NCBI GenBank assembly: GCA_900314935.1
Contig: OMXE01000022.1
Coordinates: 1-56,360, forward strand
DNA from: an uncultured Prevotella sp.
GTDB lineage: Bacteria; Bacteroidota; Bacteroidia; Bacteroidales; Bacteroidaceae
DNA: 56,360 nt
Direction: 5' to 3'
Both the position numbers and the translations under genes were made by a program. Of this stretch, positions 1 to 8,364 are shown piece after piece. Below the pieces are notes generated by a model. It searched no databases. It was given only the letters and a program-made list of their open reading frames with translations, and was not told the origin of the DNA. The first letter of the stretch is position 1. The number at the start of each line of letters is the position of its first letter.

Positions 1-106
1 AAGTCATCTTACTAATGGGCATCATGCTAAGTGATTGAATACAAACAGTTAATAAACAATAAATATTTTCCAATTATTTGGAAAGCAACATAGAAGATAC
101 GAATAA

Positions 107-169
107 GCGAGTACAATACAAAATAAATTCATTTATTTTTATCTCCATTGCACGATTATTTGTACCTTT
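107..169 (+). repeat. Degenerate copy of the promoter-linked palindrome (family A)
   Basis: The arms AAAATAAAT (120-128) and ATTTATTTT (131-139) form a palindrome with a 2-nt centre, followed by a pyrimidine-rich stretch and TACCTTTA (162-169), a -7-like box with one mismatch to TAnnTTTG. It lies directly before a near-perfect copy of the same element, so two stand in tandem here as they do before the tRNA at 14 kb. Bases 1-106 show no gene or other structure that I can recognise. Confidence 0.5.
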
Positions 170-175
170 AGATAA

Positions 176-246
176 GTTACAATGCACTCGGCATAAAAAA
201 CAAATATATTTGTTTTGTTCTGCTCTCGTTTTTTCGTAACTTTGCA
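176..246 (+). repeat. Promoter-linked palindrome (family A), promoter of the LolA-like gene
   Basis: A 71-bp element with a core of AAACAAAT and ATTTGTTT arms, flanked by ACTCGGC on the left and CTCG on the right, and ending in the -7 box TAACTTTG (237-244). It is identical at 69 of 71 positions to the inverted copy at 1780-1850 in front of the pyridoxal kinase gene. The ATG of the next gene is 8 bp past the box. Confidence 0.75.
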
Positions 247-252
247 TTTGAT

Positions 253-945
253 ATGCGAAAAGTAGATATATTTCCCATCATCGTGTGGAAGCGGTGGACA
301 ATCTCGTTCCTGCTTATAGTCGCAGGTCTTTTTTTGCCCCAGCTGTCATCCGCGCAGTCCAAAAAGGCAAAGGCTGCCCATCAGGAACAGTCGGCCAATG
401 CCCGACAGGCCCGACAGATCTTTGACCGTACCTATCAGATGGTGTTTGGTGCTCAGGGTTCCACGTTGCATTATGCTGTCAATATCATCGGCATCTACAA
501 AACCGAGGGTACAATATGGTATAAAGGTAAGAAGAGCAAGTTTGTGGATGAGAAGTATAACGCTTTCAGTGATGGCTTCACCTATTATTTGGTGGAGCGG
601 AAGAAGAAAACGGTTACTATATATGATGCCAATTCCGACAAACGTGACAAATATGCCACGAAGTTCAAGTTCGAACCCGAGAATTTCCTATACAGCATTG
701 CTGATAGTGATGAGGGGTTTATCATTACCTTGAAAGCAAAGAAAGGAGTGAAGGGCATCAAAGAGATACATGCCTTAATTGATAAGAAGACACGCTACCC
801 TTTGAGTCTTCGTATTAAGTTGGGAATCTTCAGCACAACAGTGAAGATCAGTAACTTCAAGAGCGGGAATATCAGTGATGACCTGTTCGTCTTCCCCCGA
901 CAGAAGTATCAGGGATATCAGATTATCGACAAACGCAATGAGTGA
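253..945 (+). CDS. LolA-like outer-membrane lipoprotein carrier family protein
   Basis: 230 residues: a positively charged N-terminus, a hydrophobic stretch around residues 16-30 ending near SSAQS that looks like a signal peptide, then a beta-rich region with the spacing of a LolA-like half barrel (strands around IIGIYKTEGTIWYKG and KTRYPLSLRIK). LolA proteins ferry lipoproteins through the periplasm to the outer membrane; Bacteroidota have several short LolA-like paralogues of unproven cargo. The -7 box TAACTTTG ends 8 bp before the ATG, so the mRNA would be leaderless. A GTG at 283 is an alternative start that would shorten the n-region of the signal peptide. It converges on the pyridoxal kinase gene, leaving 9 bp. 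Family assignment rests on overall pattern and length. Confidence 0.7.
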   Translation: MRKVDIFPIIVWKRWTISFLLIVAGLFLPQLSSAQSKKAKAAHQEQSANARQARQIFDRTYQMVFGAQGSTLHYAVNIIGIYKTEGTIWYKGKKSKFVDEKYNAFSDGFTYYLVERKKKTVTIYDANSDKRDKYATKFKFEPENFLYSIADSDEGFIITLKAKKGVKGIKEIHALIDKKTRYPLSLRIKLGIFSTTVKISNFKSGNISDDLFVFPRQKYQGYQIIDKRNE

Positions 946-954
946 TACCAATGG

Positions 955-1773
955 TCAAAGAAGTGAGAGCCAGTTCTCAATGGGAATACCCCGGTTCTTG
1001 TCTTCATTGTCTTTGTTCACCTCAATCAGACGATAGAGGGCATCCATGGCAACACGGGTACTGGGTTTCAGCGGCTCGTCGTTGAGCAGATGACCGATAA
1101 GGATGGCGGAGAACATATCGCCGGTCCCGGGGAAATGAACGGGAATCTCGGTATAGGGTAGCAGGAAATACTCGCCGATGAAGTGGTTATAGCCCACCAC
1201 CGCACATTGTCCATCAACCATCAGACTGGTAATCAAGGCCGACTTCGTACCTAACTGGCGCAGTTTGTCAAGCAGTTCCTTGGCCTCTTGCCAGCTCACA
1301 CCCTCTTTCCGATAAGGGGTGTCGGTGAGGTAGCAGGCTTCGGTGTAGTTGGGGAAGATCAGATGGGCCACACTGATCATCTCGCGCATGCTCTGCACGG
1401 CTGCTTCCGTTACACCGTTATACAGCTTTCCCTCGTCGCCCATGATAGGATCTACGAAGATCACCGTACCGTTGGCAGCTTGCTCACGACAGTAGGCAGC
1501 CACAATCTGTGCCTGTCGCTCACTGGCAATGAAACCGGTGGCAATGGCATCGAAACTGAAACCGAGTTCCTTCCACACGGGGAATACACCTTTTATATAA
1601 TCCGTAGTGTCCATGATATTGAACTTCCCATAGTCGAGGGTATTTGATACCAGCGCCGTGGGGAGGTTATATACAGGGTGTCCCATATACGACAGGATGG
1701 GAAGCATCGCCGCCGTGGCCACCTTGCCATAGCCGGCAAGGTCGTTGATCAATAATATCTGCTTTTTCGCCAT
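955..1773 (-). CDS. pdxY: Pyridoxal/pyridoxamine kinase
   Basis: 272 residues of the PfkB/ribokinase superfamily, pyridoxal kinase branch. The N-terminal IND-AGYGKVA segment, the ATP-site region VDPIMGDEGKLY (around residues 107-118) and the anion-hole/catalytic motif PGTGDMFSA (around 215-223) are all present, so the enzyme should be active. It phosphorylates pyridoxal or pyridoxamine to salvage vitamin B6, next to the de novo genes pdxST. It has its own promoter: TAACTTTG on the minus strand (1789-1782) ends 8 bp before the ATG, so it looks leaderless. pdxY versus pdxK naming is by similarity only. Confidence 0.88.
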   Translation of the reverse strand: MAKKQILLINDLAGYGKVATAAMLPILSYMGHPVYNLPTALVSNTLDYGKFNIMDTTDYIKGVFPVWKELGFSFDAIATGFIASERQAQIVAAYCREQAANGTVIFVDPIMGDEGKLYNGVTEAAVQSMREMISVAHLIFPNYTEACYLTDTPYRKEGVSWQEAKELLDKLRQLGTKSALITSLMVDGQCAVVGYNHFIGEYFLLPYTEIPVHFPGTGDMFSAILIGHLLNDEPLKPSTRVAMDALYRLIEVNKDNEDKNRGIPIENWLSLL

Positions 1774-1779
1774 ATCGGC

Positions 1780-1850
1780 TGCAAAGTTACGAAAAAACGA
1801 GTGCAGAACAAAACAAATGTATTTGTTTTTTATGCCGAGTGCATTGTAAC
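1780..1850 (-). repeat. pdxY: Promoter-linked palindrome (family A), promoter of pdxY
   Basis: An inverted, 69/71 identical copy of the element at 176-246. Together the two form long inverted repeats facing inward around the convergent LolA-like and pdxY genes. It ends in the minus-strand -7 box TAACTTTG (1789-1782). Confidence 0.75.
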
Positions 1851-1860
1851 TTCGGCGAAG

Positions 1861-2415
1861 TTAAAGGGAATCATGTACCATGCTGATAAAAAACTGGTGG
1901 AGCCGGGGATCCTCATCGAGCTCGGGATGGAAGGCGGTGACAAGCTGATTGCCTTGTCGTGCTGCCACGATATGGTGGTCAACCACTGCCAGTACCTCCA
2001 CCTCCTCTCCTGTCTCTTGGATATAAGGTGCGCGGATGAAGGTCATGGGCACCTCGTCGGGAATCCCTTTAAACGGTGCCACTATGTGGAAACTGCCCAA
2101 TTGTCGTCCGTAGGCATTGCGGCGTGCCACGATATCCATGGTTCCTAAATGGGAACGGTCGAGTAGGATAAGACCAGCGCAGGTACCGAAGACGGGCAGA
2201 CCCTCTTGTATGGCTTGCTGGATGTCGTGATACAACCCCAGGTCATGCAGTAGCTTCATCATCGTGGTGCTCTCCCCACCAGGAAGAATCAGACCATCCT
2301 TCGGCTGTTGCCAGTCGGCTGCCTGTCTCACCTCGAAATAGTCAACACCGATGCGTTCCAGCATCTGCTCATGTTCCGCAAACGCCCCTTGTAAAGCCAA
2401 TACTGCTATCCTCAT
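1861..2415 (-). CDS. pdxT: Pyridoxal 5'-phosphate synthase glutaminase subunit
   Basis: 184 residues, full length for PdxT. The class I glutamine amidotransferase signatures are visible: LPGGESTT (44-51), the nucleophile Cys79 in FGTCAG and the His163/Glu165 pair in FHPEL. It hydrolyses glutamine and passes ammonia to PdxS in the 12+12 PLP synthase complex. It starts one base after the pdxS stop, so translation is probably coupled. The stop lies just upstream of the pdxY promoter element. Confidence 0.96.
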   Translation of the reverse strand: MRIAVLALQGAFAEHEQMLERIGVDYFEVRQAADWQQPKDGLILPGGESTTMMKLLHDLGLYHDIQQAIQEGLPVFGTCAGLILLDRSHLGTMDIVARRNAYGRQLGSFHIVAPFKGIPDEVPMTFIRAPYIQETGEEVEVLAVVDHHIVAARQGNQLVTAFHPELDEDPRLHQFFISMVHDSL

Positions 2416-2416
2416 C

Positions 2417-3292
2417 TCACTTCCCTCTTTCCGCCATCAACAGCTGGATCTCACTCTCGTTGATGCCCACCATGGCCTCTCCGAGATCTTCCGACAGCTC
2501 TGCCAACAGTTTCGCATCGCGGTAGTTGGTGACGGCCTTCACGATGGCCTGTGCCCGCTTGGCGGGATTGCCGCTCTTGAAGATGCCTGATCCTACGAAC
2601 ACTCCCTCGGCACCCAGCTGCATCATCAGGGCTGCATCGGCAGGTGTGGCCACACCGCCGGCGGCGAAGTTCACTACGGGCAGCTTACCGTTTTCATGTA
2701 CGAACTTGACAAGGTCATAAGGGGCACGCAACTGCTTGGCTGCCTCATACAGCTCATCCTCGCTCATACTCACCAGTCGGCGAATCTCACTCTGCATCAT
2801 CCGCATGTGGCGCACCGCCTGGATAATGTCACCTGTTCCCGGCTCCCCCTTGGTGCGTATCATTGTGGCACCTTCGGCAATGCGCCGCAAAGCCTCACCT
2901 AAGTCCTTGGCACCACAAACGAACGGTACTTCGAACTGGGTCTTGTCAATATGATACACATCATCTGCCGGTGATAGAACCTCACTCTCATCGATATAAT
3001 CAATCTCAATGGCCTGCAGAATCTGGGCCTCGGCAAAATGACCGATGCGGCATTTGGCCATGACAGGTATGGTGACAGCCTCCTGGATGCCACGAATCAT
3101 CTTCGGGTCGCTCATACGCGACACACCGCCAGCGGCACGGATATCAGCGGGGATGCGCTCCAAGGCCATCACGGCACAGGCTCCAGCAGCCTCGGCGATA
3201 CGGGCTTGTTCGGGTGTTGTCACGTCCATAATCACACCGCCCTTGAGCATCTGTGCCAGGTTGCGGTTCAGGGTTTGTCTGTTCTCTTTCAT
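2417..3292 (-). CDS. pdxS: Pyridoxal 5'-phosphate synthase synthase subunit
   Basis: 291 residues, standard for PdxS. It makes PLP from ribose 5-phosphate, glyceraldehyde 3-phosphate and ammonia delivered by PdxT. The (beta/alpha)8 landmarks are intact: GGVIMDV with Asp23, the Schiff-base lysine Lys80 in VMAKCRIGH, Lys148 in RTKGEPGTG and the phosphate-binding GGVATPADA loop. It sits between the ThiD/AraC-type regulator gene (28 bp upstream) and pdxT. A duplication of about 24 bp covers the regulator's last codons and the gap before pdxS. Confidence 0.97.
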   Translation of the reverse strand: MKENRQTLNRNLAQMLKGGVIMDVTTPEQARIAEAAGACAVMALERIPADIRAAGGVSRMSDPKMIRGIQEAVTIPVMAKCRIGHFAEAQILQAIEIDYIDESEVLSPADDVYHIDKTQFEVPFVCGAKDLGEALRRIAEGATMIRTKGEPGTGDIIQAVRHMRMMQSEIRRLVSMSEDELYEAAKQLRAPYDLVKFVHENGKLPVVNFAAGGVATPADAALMMQLGAEGVFVGSGIFKSGNPAKRAQAIVKAVTNYRDAKLLAELSEDLGEAMVGINESEIQLLMAERGK

Positions 3293-3320
3293 TTTTATTC
3301 TATTTTTCTGTGTTTGTGAT

Positions 3321-4283
3321 TTATTCTATTCTTCTGTGTTTATGACGGAACTGGGTTGGATTCTCTCCAGTGAGTTTCTTGAAGAACTTCGTGAACTGTG
3401 CCTGGGAGTGGAACCCGTATTGATAGGCCACCTCTTGAATGCACTTTTTCGTATTGCTCAGGGTAAGCTTGATCTCCTGCAGCAGATATTCATCGATAAT
3501 CATCTTGGGCGACTGCCCTGTAATGCGTTTCGTGACTTGTGCCAGGTAGCGGGCACTGACATTCAGCATATCGGCATAGAAATGCACATCGCGATTGGTG
3601 GCATGGTGAAGGGTAAGCTCACTCAGGAACTCGTTGTACAGCTCACTGCTCCTGCCTTGGAGGTTACTGATGTAGGCCACCTGACGGTTCACGTAGCTGT
3701 TGGCTTGCAGGATGGCTTCCTCAAAACCGTTCCCTTGTGCCAGATAGGTGGCGATGGCGGAGGAGAGCGCACCACCCAGACCATGACTGTTTGCATGGGT
3801 GAGCTGTGGCAACGGGTATGATCGTCCATCGGCGGTCACTACCACCTCATCGGCTCCGCGACGGGTGATGACATGGCACAGAGGAACCAGATGCTCGGCA
3901 ATGGCTTTCACCACCTCGTCACTCATGAGCTGCTCACCGCGAACGGTCGTGACGACGGGATCATAGACGATATACTGCGGGTGGTATTTCTCTAACAACC
4001 GGGTCACCACCTCCACCGTCTCCACGTTCCTCAGCATTCCAATCTTCACCGCTTCGGGCACCACATCATCCATGATGGCCTCGATCTGCCGGGCAATGAT
4101 CCCGCTGGGCAGGTCGTAAAACTCCTGGATACCCAAAGTGTTCTGCATGGTGACCGAGGTAACGACAGAAACAGCATAACCACCCAGATTCGTGATGGTC
4201 TTGATGTCTGCCTGTACTCCGGAGCCGCCAGTGCCGTCGGAACCGGTGATCGTTAAGATGAGAGGCTGGTTGTTCTGTTTCAT
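3321..4283 (-). CDS. Degenerate ThiD/PfkB-type kinase domain fused to an AraC-family DNA-binding domain; likely B6 regulator
   Basis: 320 residues from the chosen ATG; a longer reading from 4316 would start upstream of the likely promoter (TTCCTTTG, 5 bp before this ATG). Residues about 8-205 match a hydroxymethylpyrimidine/pyridoxine kinase: [19 protein letters not shown] at the start, IVYDPVV mid-way, [13 protein letters not shown] near the end. Two things are odd. The stretch that normally follows the DPV region (with a PN-EA motif) is missing, roughly 50-60 residues. The catalytic motif GTGC reads GLGG, so the key cysteine is a glycine. Residues about 217-320 are a complete AraC-type double HTH ([25 protein letters not shown], split here only as a reading aid at YQYGF). 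Lying 28 bp before pdxST, it is probably a kinase-derived sensor of a B6 or pyrimidine ligand; thiamine metabolism is the alternative. Confidence 0.82.
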   Translation of the reverse strand: MKQNNQPLILTITGSDGTGGSGVQADIKTITNLGGYAVSVVTSVTMQNTLGIQEFYDLPSGIIARQIEAIMDDVVPEAVKIGMLRNVETVEVVTRLLEKYHPQYIVYDPVVTTVRGEQLMSDEVVKAIAEHLVPLCHVITRRGADEVVVTADGRSYPLPQLTHANSHGLGGALSSAIATYLAQGNGFEEAILQANSYVNRQVAYISNLQGRSSELYNEFLSELTLHHATNRDVHFYADMLNVSARYLAQVTKRITGQSPKMIIDEYLLQEIKLTLSNTKKCIQEVAYQYGFHSQAQFTKFFKKLTGENPTQFRHKHRRIE

Positions 4284-4407
4284 GGGTGCAAAGGAAACAC
4301 TTTTTTCCGAGACCATGAAACTTTCTTCTCATTTTGACAAGGATTTCTTCAATATTGACACAATCTGAACATGTTGAGACCTTGTCGGAAGGGGAACAAC
4401 TGTAACT

Positions 4408-6243
4408 TTAGAATGGTGCGGGTGCCGTGAAGGTGAGTCGTTCACCCGTTTTAGGATGAATGAACGACAGTGTTTCGGCATGCAGATAAAGGCGGTCGGC
4501 CCGATGTCCATACAGCGCATCCCCCACGATCGGCACCCCCAATCCTTCCTGGTGGGCGCAGTGCACGCGCAGTTGGTGGGTCCGCCCTGTGTGGGGATGG
4601 AGGATGATTCTTATCGAGGAAGGAGGAGGGAGGAAGGAGGAAGGAGAAATGTACTGGGTACATGTGTCCTGAAAAGAATCCTTTGTATCCTGTATCTCAG
4701 AAGTAATCTCCTTCCTCCTTCGTCCTTCGTCCTTCCTCGTAATCCAAAATTCGGTGATCGCCTCCTTCCCATTCTCCCAATCCACCAGCTGTCGCGGACG
4801 GTCATAGATATTCGGTCGGAGGGGTAGGGAGATGGTGCCTTTGAGCGGTTTTCCCTCGGGCATGTGCTCTAGTAAGGCCACGTATGTTTTCTCTACCTGG
4901 TGCTCCAGGAACTGCTTTTGCAGCTCCGTGTAAGTCCATCTGGTCTTGGCAACGACCATCAGTCCTGAGGTATCCATATCGAGTCGGTGCACGATGATGG
5001 GATTCATATCATCATGCAGATAATCCCTCATCATGCTCTCCACACTCTCCTCCCCAGTCTTCCCCGGCACACTCAGCATCCCAGCGGGTTTGTTCAGCAC
5101 GAGGAGGTGGGAGTCTTCGAAGAGAATTTTAATCGAGGAAGGAGGAGGGAGGAAGGAGGAAGGAGAAATGTACTGGGTATATGAATCCTGTATCTCAGAA
5201 GTAATCTCCTTCGTCCTTCCTCCTTCGTCCTTCCTCCTCGAAAGCATCCACCCCAAAATCGGGAGGCACTTCCCTCTGCAGGCGGGATAATAGTTCAGGT
5301 GATGACGGATCTCCATCTTGGGCGATGCGCCCCACCAGAACTCGGCCATGCATAGGGGTTGGAGGTTGTTCTCAAAAGCATACTGCAGGAGTTTCGGTGC
5401 ACAGCAGTCACCCGACCCTGCTGGGGGTAGCTGACCGTTATAATCGTTGAAGATCTCGATGAGGTCTTTGGTCTCACCCTGCGCGTTCCGCATCTTGTAT
5501 TGTGAGAACAGCCAGCGCTGCAGATCGTCAGATGCCTCCTTGCGTTGTTTCTTCAGTTGTTCAATTCTGTCTGTCAGCGATTGCTCCTTTTCCTTCCACG
5601 GCATCTCCAGTTCCTCACAGCGCTTCTTGATGCGCCGCATCTCGGCCTTCATGAACTGACTCTCTCGGATTAGCTCCGCATTCTCTTCAGGGGAGATGTT
5701 GCGTTGCAGACGCTTCATGTCGCGCAGCACCTTAGCGGTCTTCATCTTCTTCTCGTGCTCACTGAGCAGGTCCTCCGTGGTACGAAGCATTTTCAGGTAG
5801 TCGGACTGGTGATAGAAATCATCCAATTCCTTCTCTAACAACTCCACTTCGTGGTTCATCTCGGTTATCTTCCGTTCATGCACCTTGAAGTACCCATCAG
5901 GATCCTGCGCATCGAACACGGGCGGCACAAACCACTCCCAGTCGTTCCTGCCAGCCAGCAATCCGCTATATGCCGCCAAGAATCCTATTCCCGCACCCTC
6001 ATCCTGTATCTCAGAAGTAATCTCCTTCCTCCTTTCTCCTTCGTCCTTCCTCGGAAGATAAACAACCAACACCCCAAACATCTTCCCTTGATCAGCATCT
6101 TCCTTGATCTCAGGGTGCTCCATGATATACCGCTGCACCTCTTCTACCGCCAAGATACTCAGCGGGTGTGGCTCGTAATCAAACGGATCATTGAACTGCT
6201 TTGGTCGTGCAATGTCGGTTTGAAGTGGGTGGAAATGTTTCAT
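4408..6243 (-). CDS. RluA-family pseudouridine synthase with three in-frame palindromic-element insertions
   Basis: 611 residues from the ATG at 6243, which lies 5 bp after the -7 box TACCTTTG (6256-6249). The N-terminal half (residues 1-335) is the Bacteroidota-specific extension with a long charged coiled coil (about 115-260). The C-terminal half is the RluA/RluD catalytic domain: LVLNKPAGMLSVPGK, then VHRLDMDTSGLMVVAKT with catalytic Asp near 422, and PHTGRTHQLRVH. It isomerises uridine in rRNA or tRNA. Three foreign peptides of one family interrupt it at residues about 65-81, 336-371 and 503-544, each beginning RKDEG. They fall in a beta-hairpin of the N-domain, the interdomain linker and a loop of the catalytic domain, so the protein may still fold. 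Without them it would be about 515-530 residues. The exact RNA target is not readable. Confidence 0.85.
   Translation of the reverse strand: MKHFHPLQTDIARPKQFNDPFDYEPHPLSILAVEEVQRYIMEHPEIKEDADQGKMFGVLVVYLPRKDEGERRKEITSEIQDEGAGIGFLAAYSGLLAGRNDWEWFVPPVFDAQDPDGYFKVHERKITEMNHEVELLEKELDDFYHQSDYLKMLRTTEDLLSEHEKKMKTAKVLRDMKRLQRNISPEENAELIRESQFMKAEMRRIKKRCEELEMPWKEKEQSLTDRIEQLKKQRKEASDDLQRWLFSQYKMRNAQGETKDLIEIFNDYNGQLPPAGSGDCCAPKLLQYAFENNLQPLCMAEFWWGASPKMEIRHHLNYYPACRGKCLPILGWMLSRRKDEGGRTKEITSEIQDSYTQYISPSSFLPPPSSIKILFEDSHLLVLNKPAGMLSVPGKTGEESVESMMRDYLHDDMNPIIVHRLDMDTSGLMVVAKTRWTYTELQKQFLEHQVEKTYVALLEHMPEGKPLKGTISLPLRPNIYDRPRQLVDWENGKEAITEFWITRKDEGRRRKEITSEIQDTKDSFQDTCTQYISPSSFLPPPSSIRIILHPHTGRTHQLRVHCAHQEGLGVPIVGDALYGHRADRLYLHAETLSFIHPKTGERLTFTAPAPF
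4615..4739 (-). repeat. Palindromic element family C, full copy inside the pseudouridine synthase gene
   Basis: A 125-bp near-palindrome: a purine arm of CGAGGAAGGAGG type (4615-4646) and a pyrimidine arm ending CGTCCTTCCTCG (4708-4739), joined by a spacer shared with the other copies (TATCTCAGAAGTAATC). It is read in frame in the host gene as TRKDEGRRRKE ... PSSFLPPPSS. It is 18 bp longer than the copy at 5134-5240, a difference that keeps frame. Confidence 0.85.
5134..5240 (-). repeat. Palindromic element family C, second full copy
   Basis: A 107-bp near-palindrome with ends CGAGGAAGGAGG and CCTTCCTCCTCG, and the same spacer as at 4615-4739. The host gene reads it as RRKDEGGRTKE ... SPSSFLPPPSS, exactly at the linker between the N-terminal extension and the RluA domain. 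Confidence 0.85.
6001..6053 (-). repeat. Palindromic element family C, half copy
   Basis: Only the spacer (TATCTCAGAAGTAATC) and one pyrimidine arm (CTTCGTCCTTCCTCG end) are present, 53 bp. The host reads it as RKDEGERRKEITSEIQD in the same frame as the full copies. It splits a GVLVV / GFLAAYSG hairpin. Confidence 0.8.
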
Positions 6244-6248
6244 GAAGC

Positions 6249-6312
6249 CAAAGGTACGAATAAGTAAGCGAAAAACCAAACAAAATTTGAGTTTTTCCGA
6301 ACGTGAGTACAT
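6249..6312 (-). promoter_or_regulatory. Degenerate family A element and promoter of the pseudouridine synthase gene
   Basis: On the minus strand the stretch reads CTCACGTTCGG, an A/T-rich imperfect palindrome, CGCTTACTTATTCG and then the -7 box TACCTTTG (6256-6249). The same right-hand end precedes mrp at 44.8 kb. The ATG at 6243 follows after 5 bp. Confidence 0.6.
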
Positions 6313-6378
6313 TCGGCAAAGCCAAAGGTACGGTTTTTACTTCAATAAAACAAATCTGACAACACTTTTTTACGGAAC

Positions 6379-6882
6379 TTAATCAAGTATCAAATTACCA
6401 TAAAACGAAATGCGTTCTCGCTTACGGGGGTACACACTGATGTATGAATTACCGTCGGTGGCCACATCAATCAAAAATGTATAGGAGTCCTCCTCATTTT
6501 CCACCCCTATTTCTATATGCCGTCTGCCTTTCTTTGTCAGTACCTCTTGGTAACTGCCGATGGGCTCAAAGAGTATCAGGCCCCTCTGACCTAATATATT
6601 CATGATCATATTATATCCGTTCTTCGGCAGAAATGAGATCAGCGAGTCGTTTCTCACCTCTAACCTATATGGTTGTGGTAAAAGCTGATTTACTTTTTCT
6701 TCGGTTTCGCTCGGGTCGATCATCATATTCACTGCAATCTTGTAGTGCCTTTCAGCCAATGCAGACTCCACTCTATCTGCCTGTTCAGTCTTCCTCGCGG
6801 TCTTCTCCTTTGATGTCGCACATCCCATGAGCGCAATCAAAGTCAAGAGTACACACGCCATTGAAAACAGATTCCTCTTCAT
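6379..6882 (-). CDS. DUF4251 family lipoprotein
   Basis: 167 residues. The signal peptide ends in the lipobox LMGC (Cys21), so the mature protein should be lipid-anchored in the envelope. The rest has the pattern of the Bacteroidota family DUF4251: a beta sandwich with RNDSLISFLP, a K-KGRRHIEIGV strand and the C-terminal ERISFYGNL motif. No enzymatic motif is visible and the function of the family is unknown. It has an upstream region of about 220 bp shared with the divergent esterase gene. Confidence 0.75.
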   Translation of the reverse strand: MKRNLFSMACVLLTLIALMGCATSKEKTARKTEQADRVESALAERHYKIAVNMMIDPSETEEKVNQLLPQPYRLEVRNDSLISFLPKNGYNMIMNILGQRGLILFEPIGSYQEVLTKKGRRHIEIGVENEEDSYTFLIDVATDGNSYISVYPRKRERISFYGNLILD

Positions 6883-7104
6883 AACTTAACGATTATAGTG
6901 ATTAGCGCCGTAAATTTATACATTTTTTTACTGCGAACATGTGGGGAAATCCCTAAATAACGATAGGGGATTCCCTATGATGTTGTGAAAGAACAATAAT
7001 TACATTTATCACAAACTATATTCATGTTTTTTTTGGTGGTTTGTAGTATTTGTTGTATCTTCGCAAACGATTTTTTAATAGTGTGACAATAAAGATGTAA
7101 GAAT

Positions 7105-8346
7105 ATGAAAACTACCGGAATGATGCTGACCGCCTTGATGTCAGTCGTTTGCTGCACACAGCTTGCAGCACAGGGATTCCAGCGGGAGAGTTTCCCGGAA
7201 GGTTCCTACTCACCAGTGACCAATATTAACATCAACGGATATCCGCGTGTGCTTTCAGATAACCGCGTGATGTTCCGTGTGAACGCCCCACAGGCACAGA
7301 ACGTACAGATTGATCTGTGCGGAACGAAGTATGATATGAACAAGTCGGATAACGGTGCCTGGACCGTGACCACCAACCCACAGGTGCCAGGATACCACTA
7401 CTATTCGCTCGTTGTTGACGGTGTTTCAACAGCCGACCCCGCCAGTCAGTCGTTCTACGGATGCAGTCGGTGGTCGAGTGCCATCGAGATCAAGGAAGCA
7501 GGTATGGATGTCTTCGAGGTGCAGGATGTGCCTCATGGTGAGGTACGCACCGTGTATTATTATAGCAAGGTGGATGAGTCGTGGCGACCCCTGATGATCT
7601 ATACCCCGGCCGGCTATAACGACGGTAAGCAGGACTACCCCGTGGTGTATATCCAGCATGGTGGCGGTGAGGATCATCGCGGTTGGATGGAGCAGGGTAG
7701 GACAGCCCAGATCATGGACAACCTGATTGCTGCCGGTAAGGCCGTGCCGATGATCGTGGTGAGCTCCAACAGTAATGTGCGTTCCCGCAACGGACGGAGC
7801 AGTGAGGGCCGTCAAGTTCGCTTGGATGGCCGAGTCGTGACGGACGAAGGCAAAGCCAACGGTGGCTTTGGCGGCGGCTACAGCTGGCAGGGTATGCAGG
7901 CTTTCCGAAGCGAGATGATTGAGAATATCATTCCGTTTGTGGAGAAGAACTACCGTGTGAAGAAAGACCGTAAGAATCGTGCCATGTGCGGCCTCTCCAT
8001 GGGTGGCGGACAATCGTTCTATATCGGTTTGCGCGACCCGGAGGTGTTCGCCAACGTGGGCGTGTTCTCCACCGGTATGTTCGGCGGTATTCAGGGCGCT
8101 TCGAACTTCGATTTAGAGAAAGAGGTACCGGGCATATTGACCGATACCAAGACCTTCAACAAGCAGTTTGACGTGTTTTTCATGAGCTGCGGTGAGCAGG
8201 ATCCGCGTATTGAGTACACCCGTAACATCGTGAAGAAGATGCGCGACGGTGGGGTGGAGGTGAAGTTCAACTCCTATCCTGGCGACCATGAGTGGCAGGT
8301 GTGGCGCAAGTCGCTGCATGAGTTTGCACAGTATCTGTTCAAATAA
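7105..8346 (+). CDS. Secreted CE1-type esterase (feruloyl/acetyl xylan esterase-like)
   Basis: 413 residues. Signal peptide about 1-23 (ending LAAQG). Residues about 45-135 form an Ig/CBM48-like esterase N-domain. Residues about 140-413 are an alpha/beta hydrolase of the esterase D/CE1 type with nucleophile Ser298 in CGLSMGGG, a probable acid Asp366 (CGEQDPR) and His395 (PGDHEWQVW). The oxyanion-region strand VVYIQHGGGED is typical. Such enzymes release ferulate or acetate from plant xylan in gut and rumen Prevotella; the exact ester is not readable. It is followed by the LUD gene after 18 bp, so the two may be co-transcribed. Confidence 0.85.
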   Translation: MKTTGMMLTALMSVVCCTQLAAQGFQRESFPEGSYSPVTNININGYPRVLSDNRVMFRVNAPQAQNVQIDLCGTKYDMNKSDNGAWTVTTNPQVPGYHYYSLVVDGVSTADPASQSFYGCSRWSSAIEIKEAGMDVFEVQDVPHGEVRTVYYYSKVDESWRPLMIYTPAGYNDGKQDYPVVYIQHGGGEDHRGWMEQGRTAQIMDNLIAAGKAVPMIVVSSNSNVRSRNGRSSEGRQVRLDGRVVTDEGKANGGFGGGYSWQGMQAFRSEMIENIIPFVEKNYRVKKDRKNRAMCGLSMGGGQSFYIGLRDPEVFANVGVFSTGMFGGIQGASNFDLEKEVPGILTDTKTFNKQFDVFFMSCGEQDPRIEYTRNIVKKMRDGGVEVKFNSYPGDHEWQVWRKSLHEFAQYLFK

Positions 8347-8364
8347 CCTAATAGACTTTTTGAT

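Noticed and set aside
176..1850. Inverted repeats as a phase-variable promoter switch
   Set aside because: Both copies carry the same inward-facing promoter, so inversion of the block would leave each gene with an equivalent promoter; no on/off switch results.
3045..3821. Plus-strand ORF (258 codons) spanning the pdxS/regulator junction
   Set aside because: It crosses two minus-strand genes and their gap and has no family features.
4284..4407. TPP or other riboswitch upstream of the ThiD-like regulator gene
   Set aside because: I see no thi-box sequence and the probable promoter leaves only 5 bp before the ATG.
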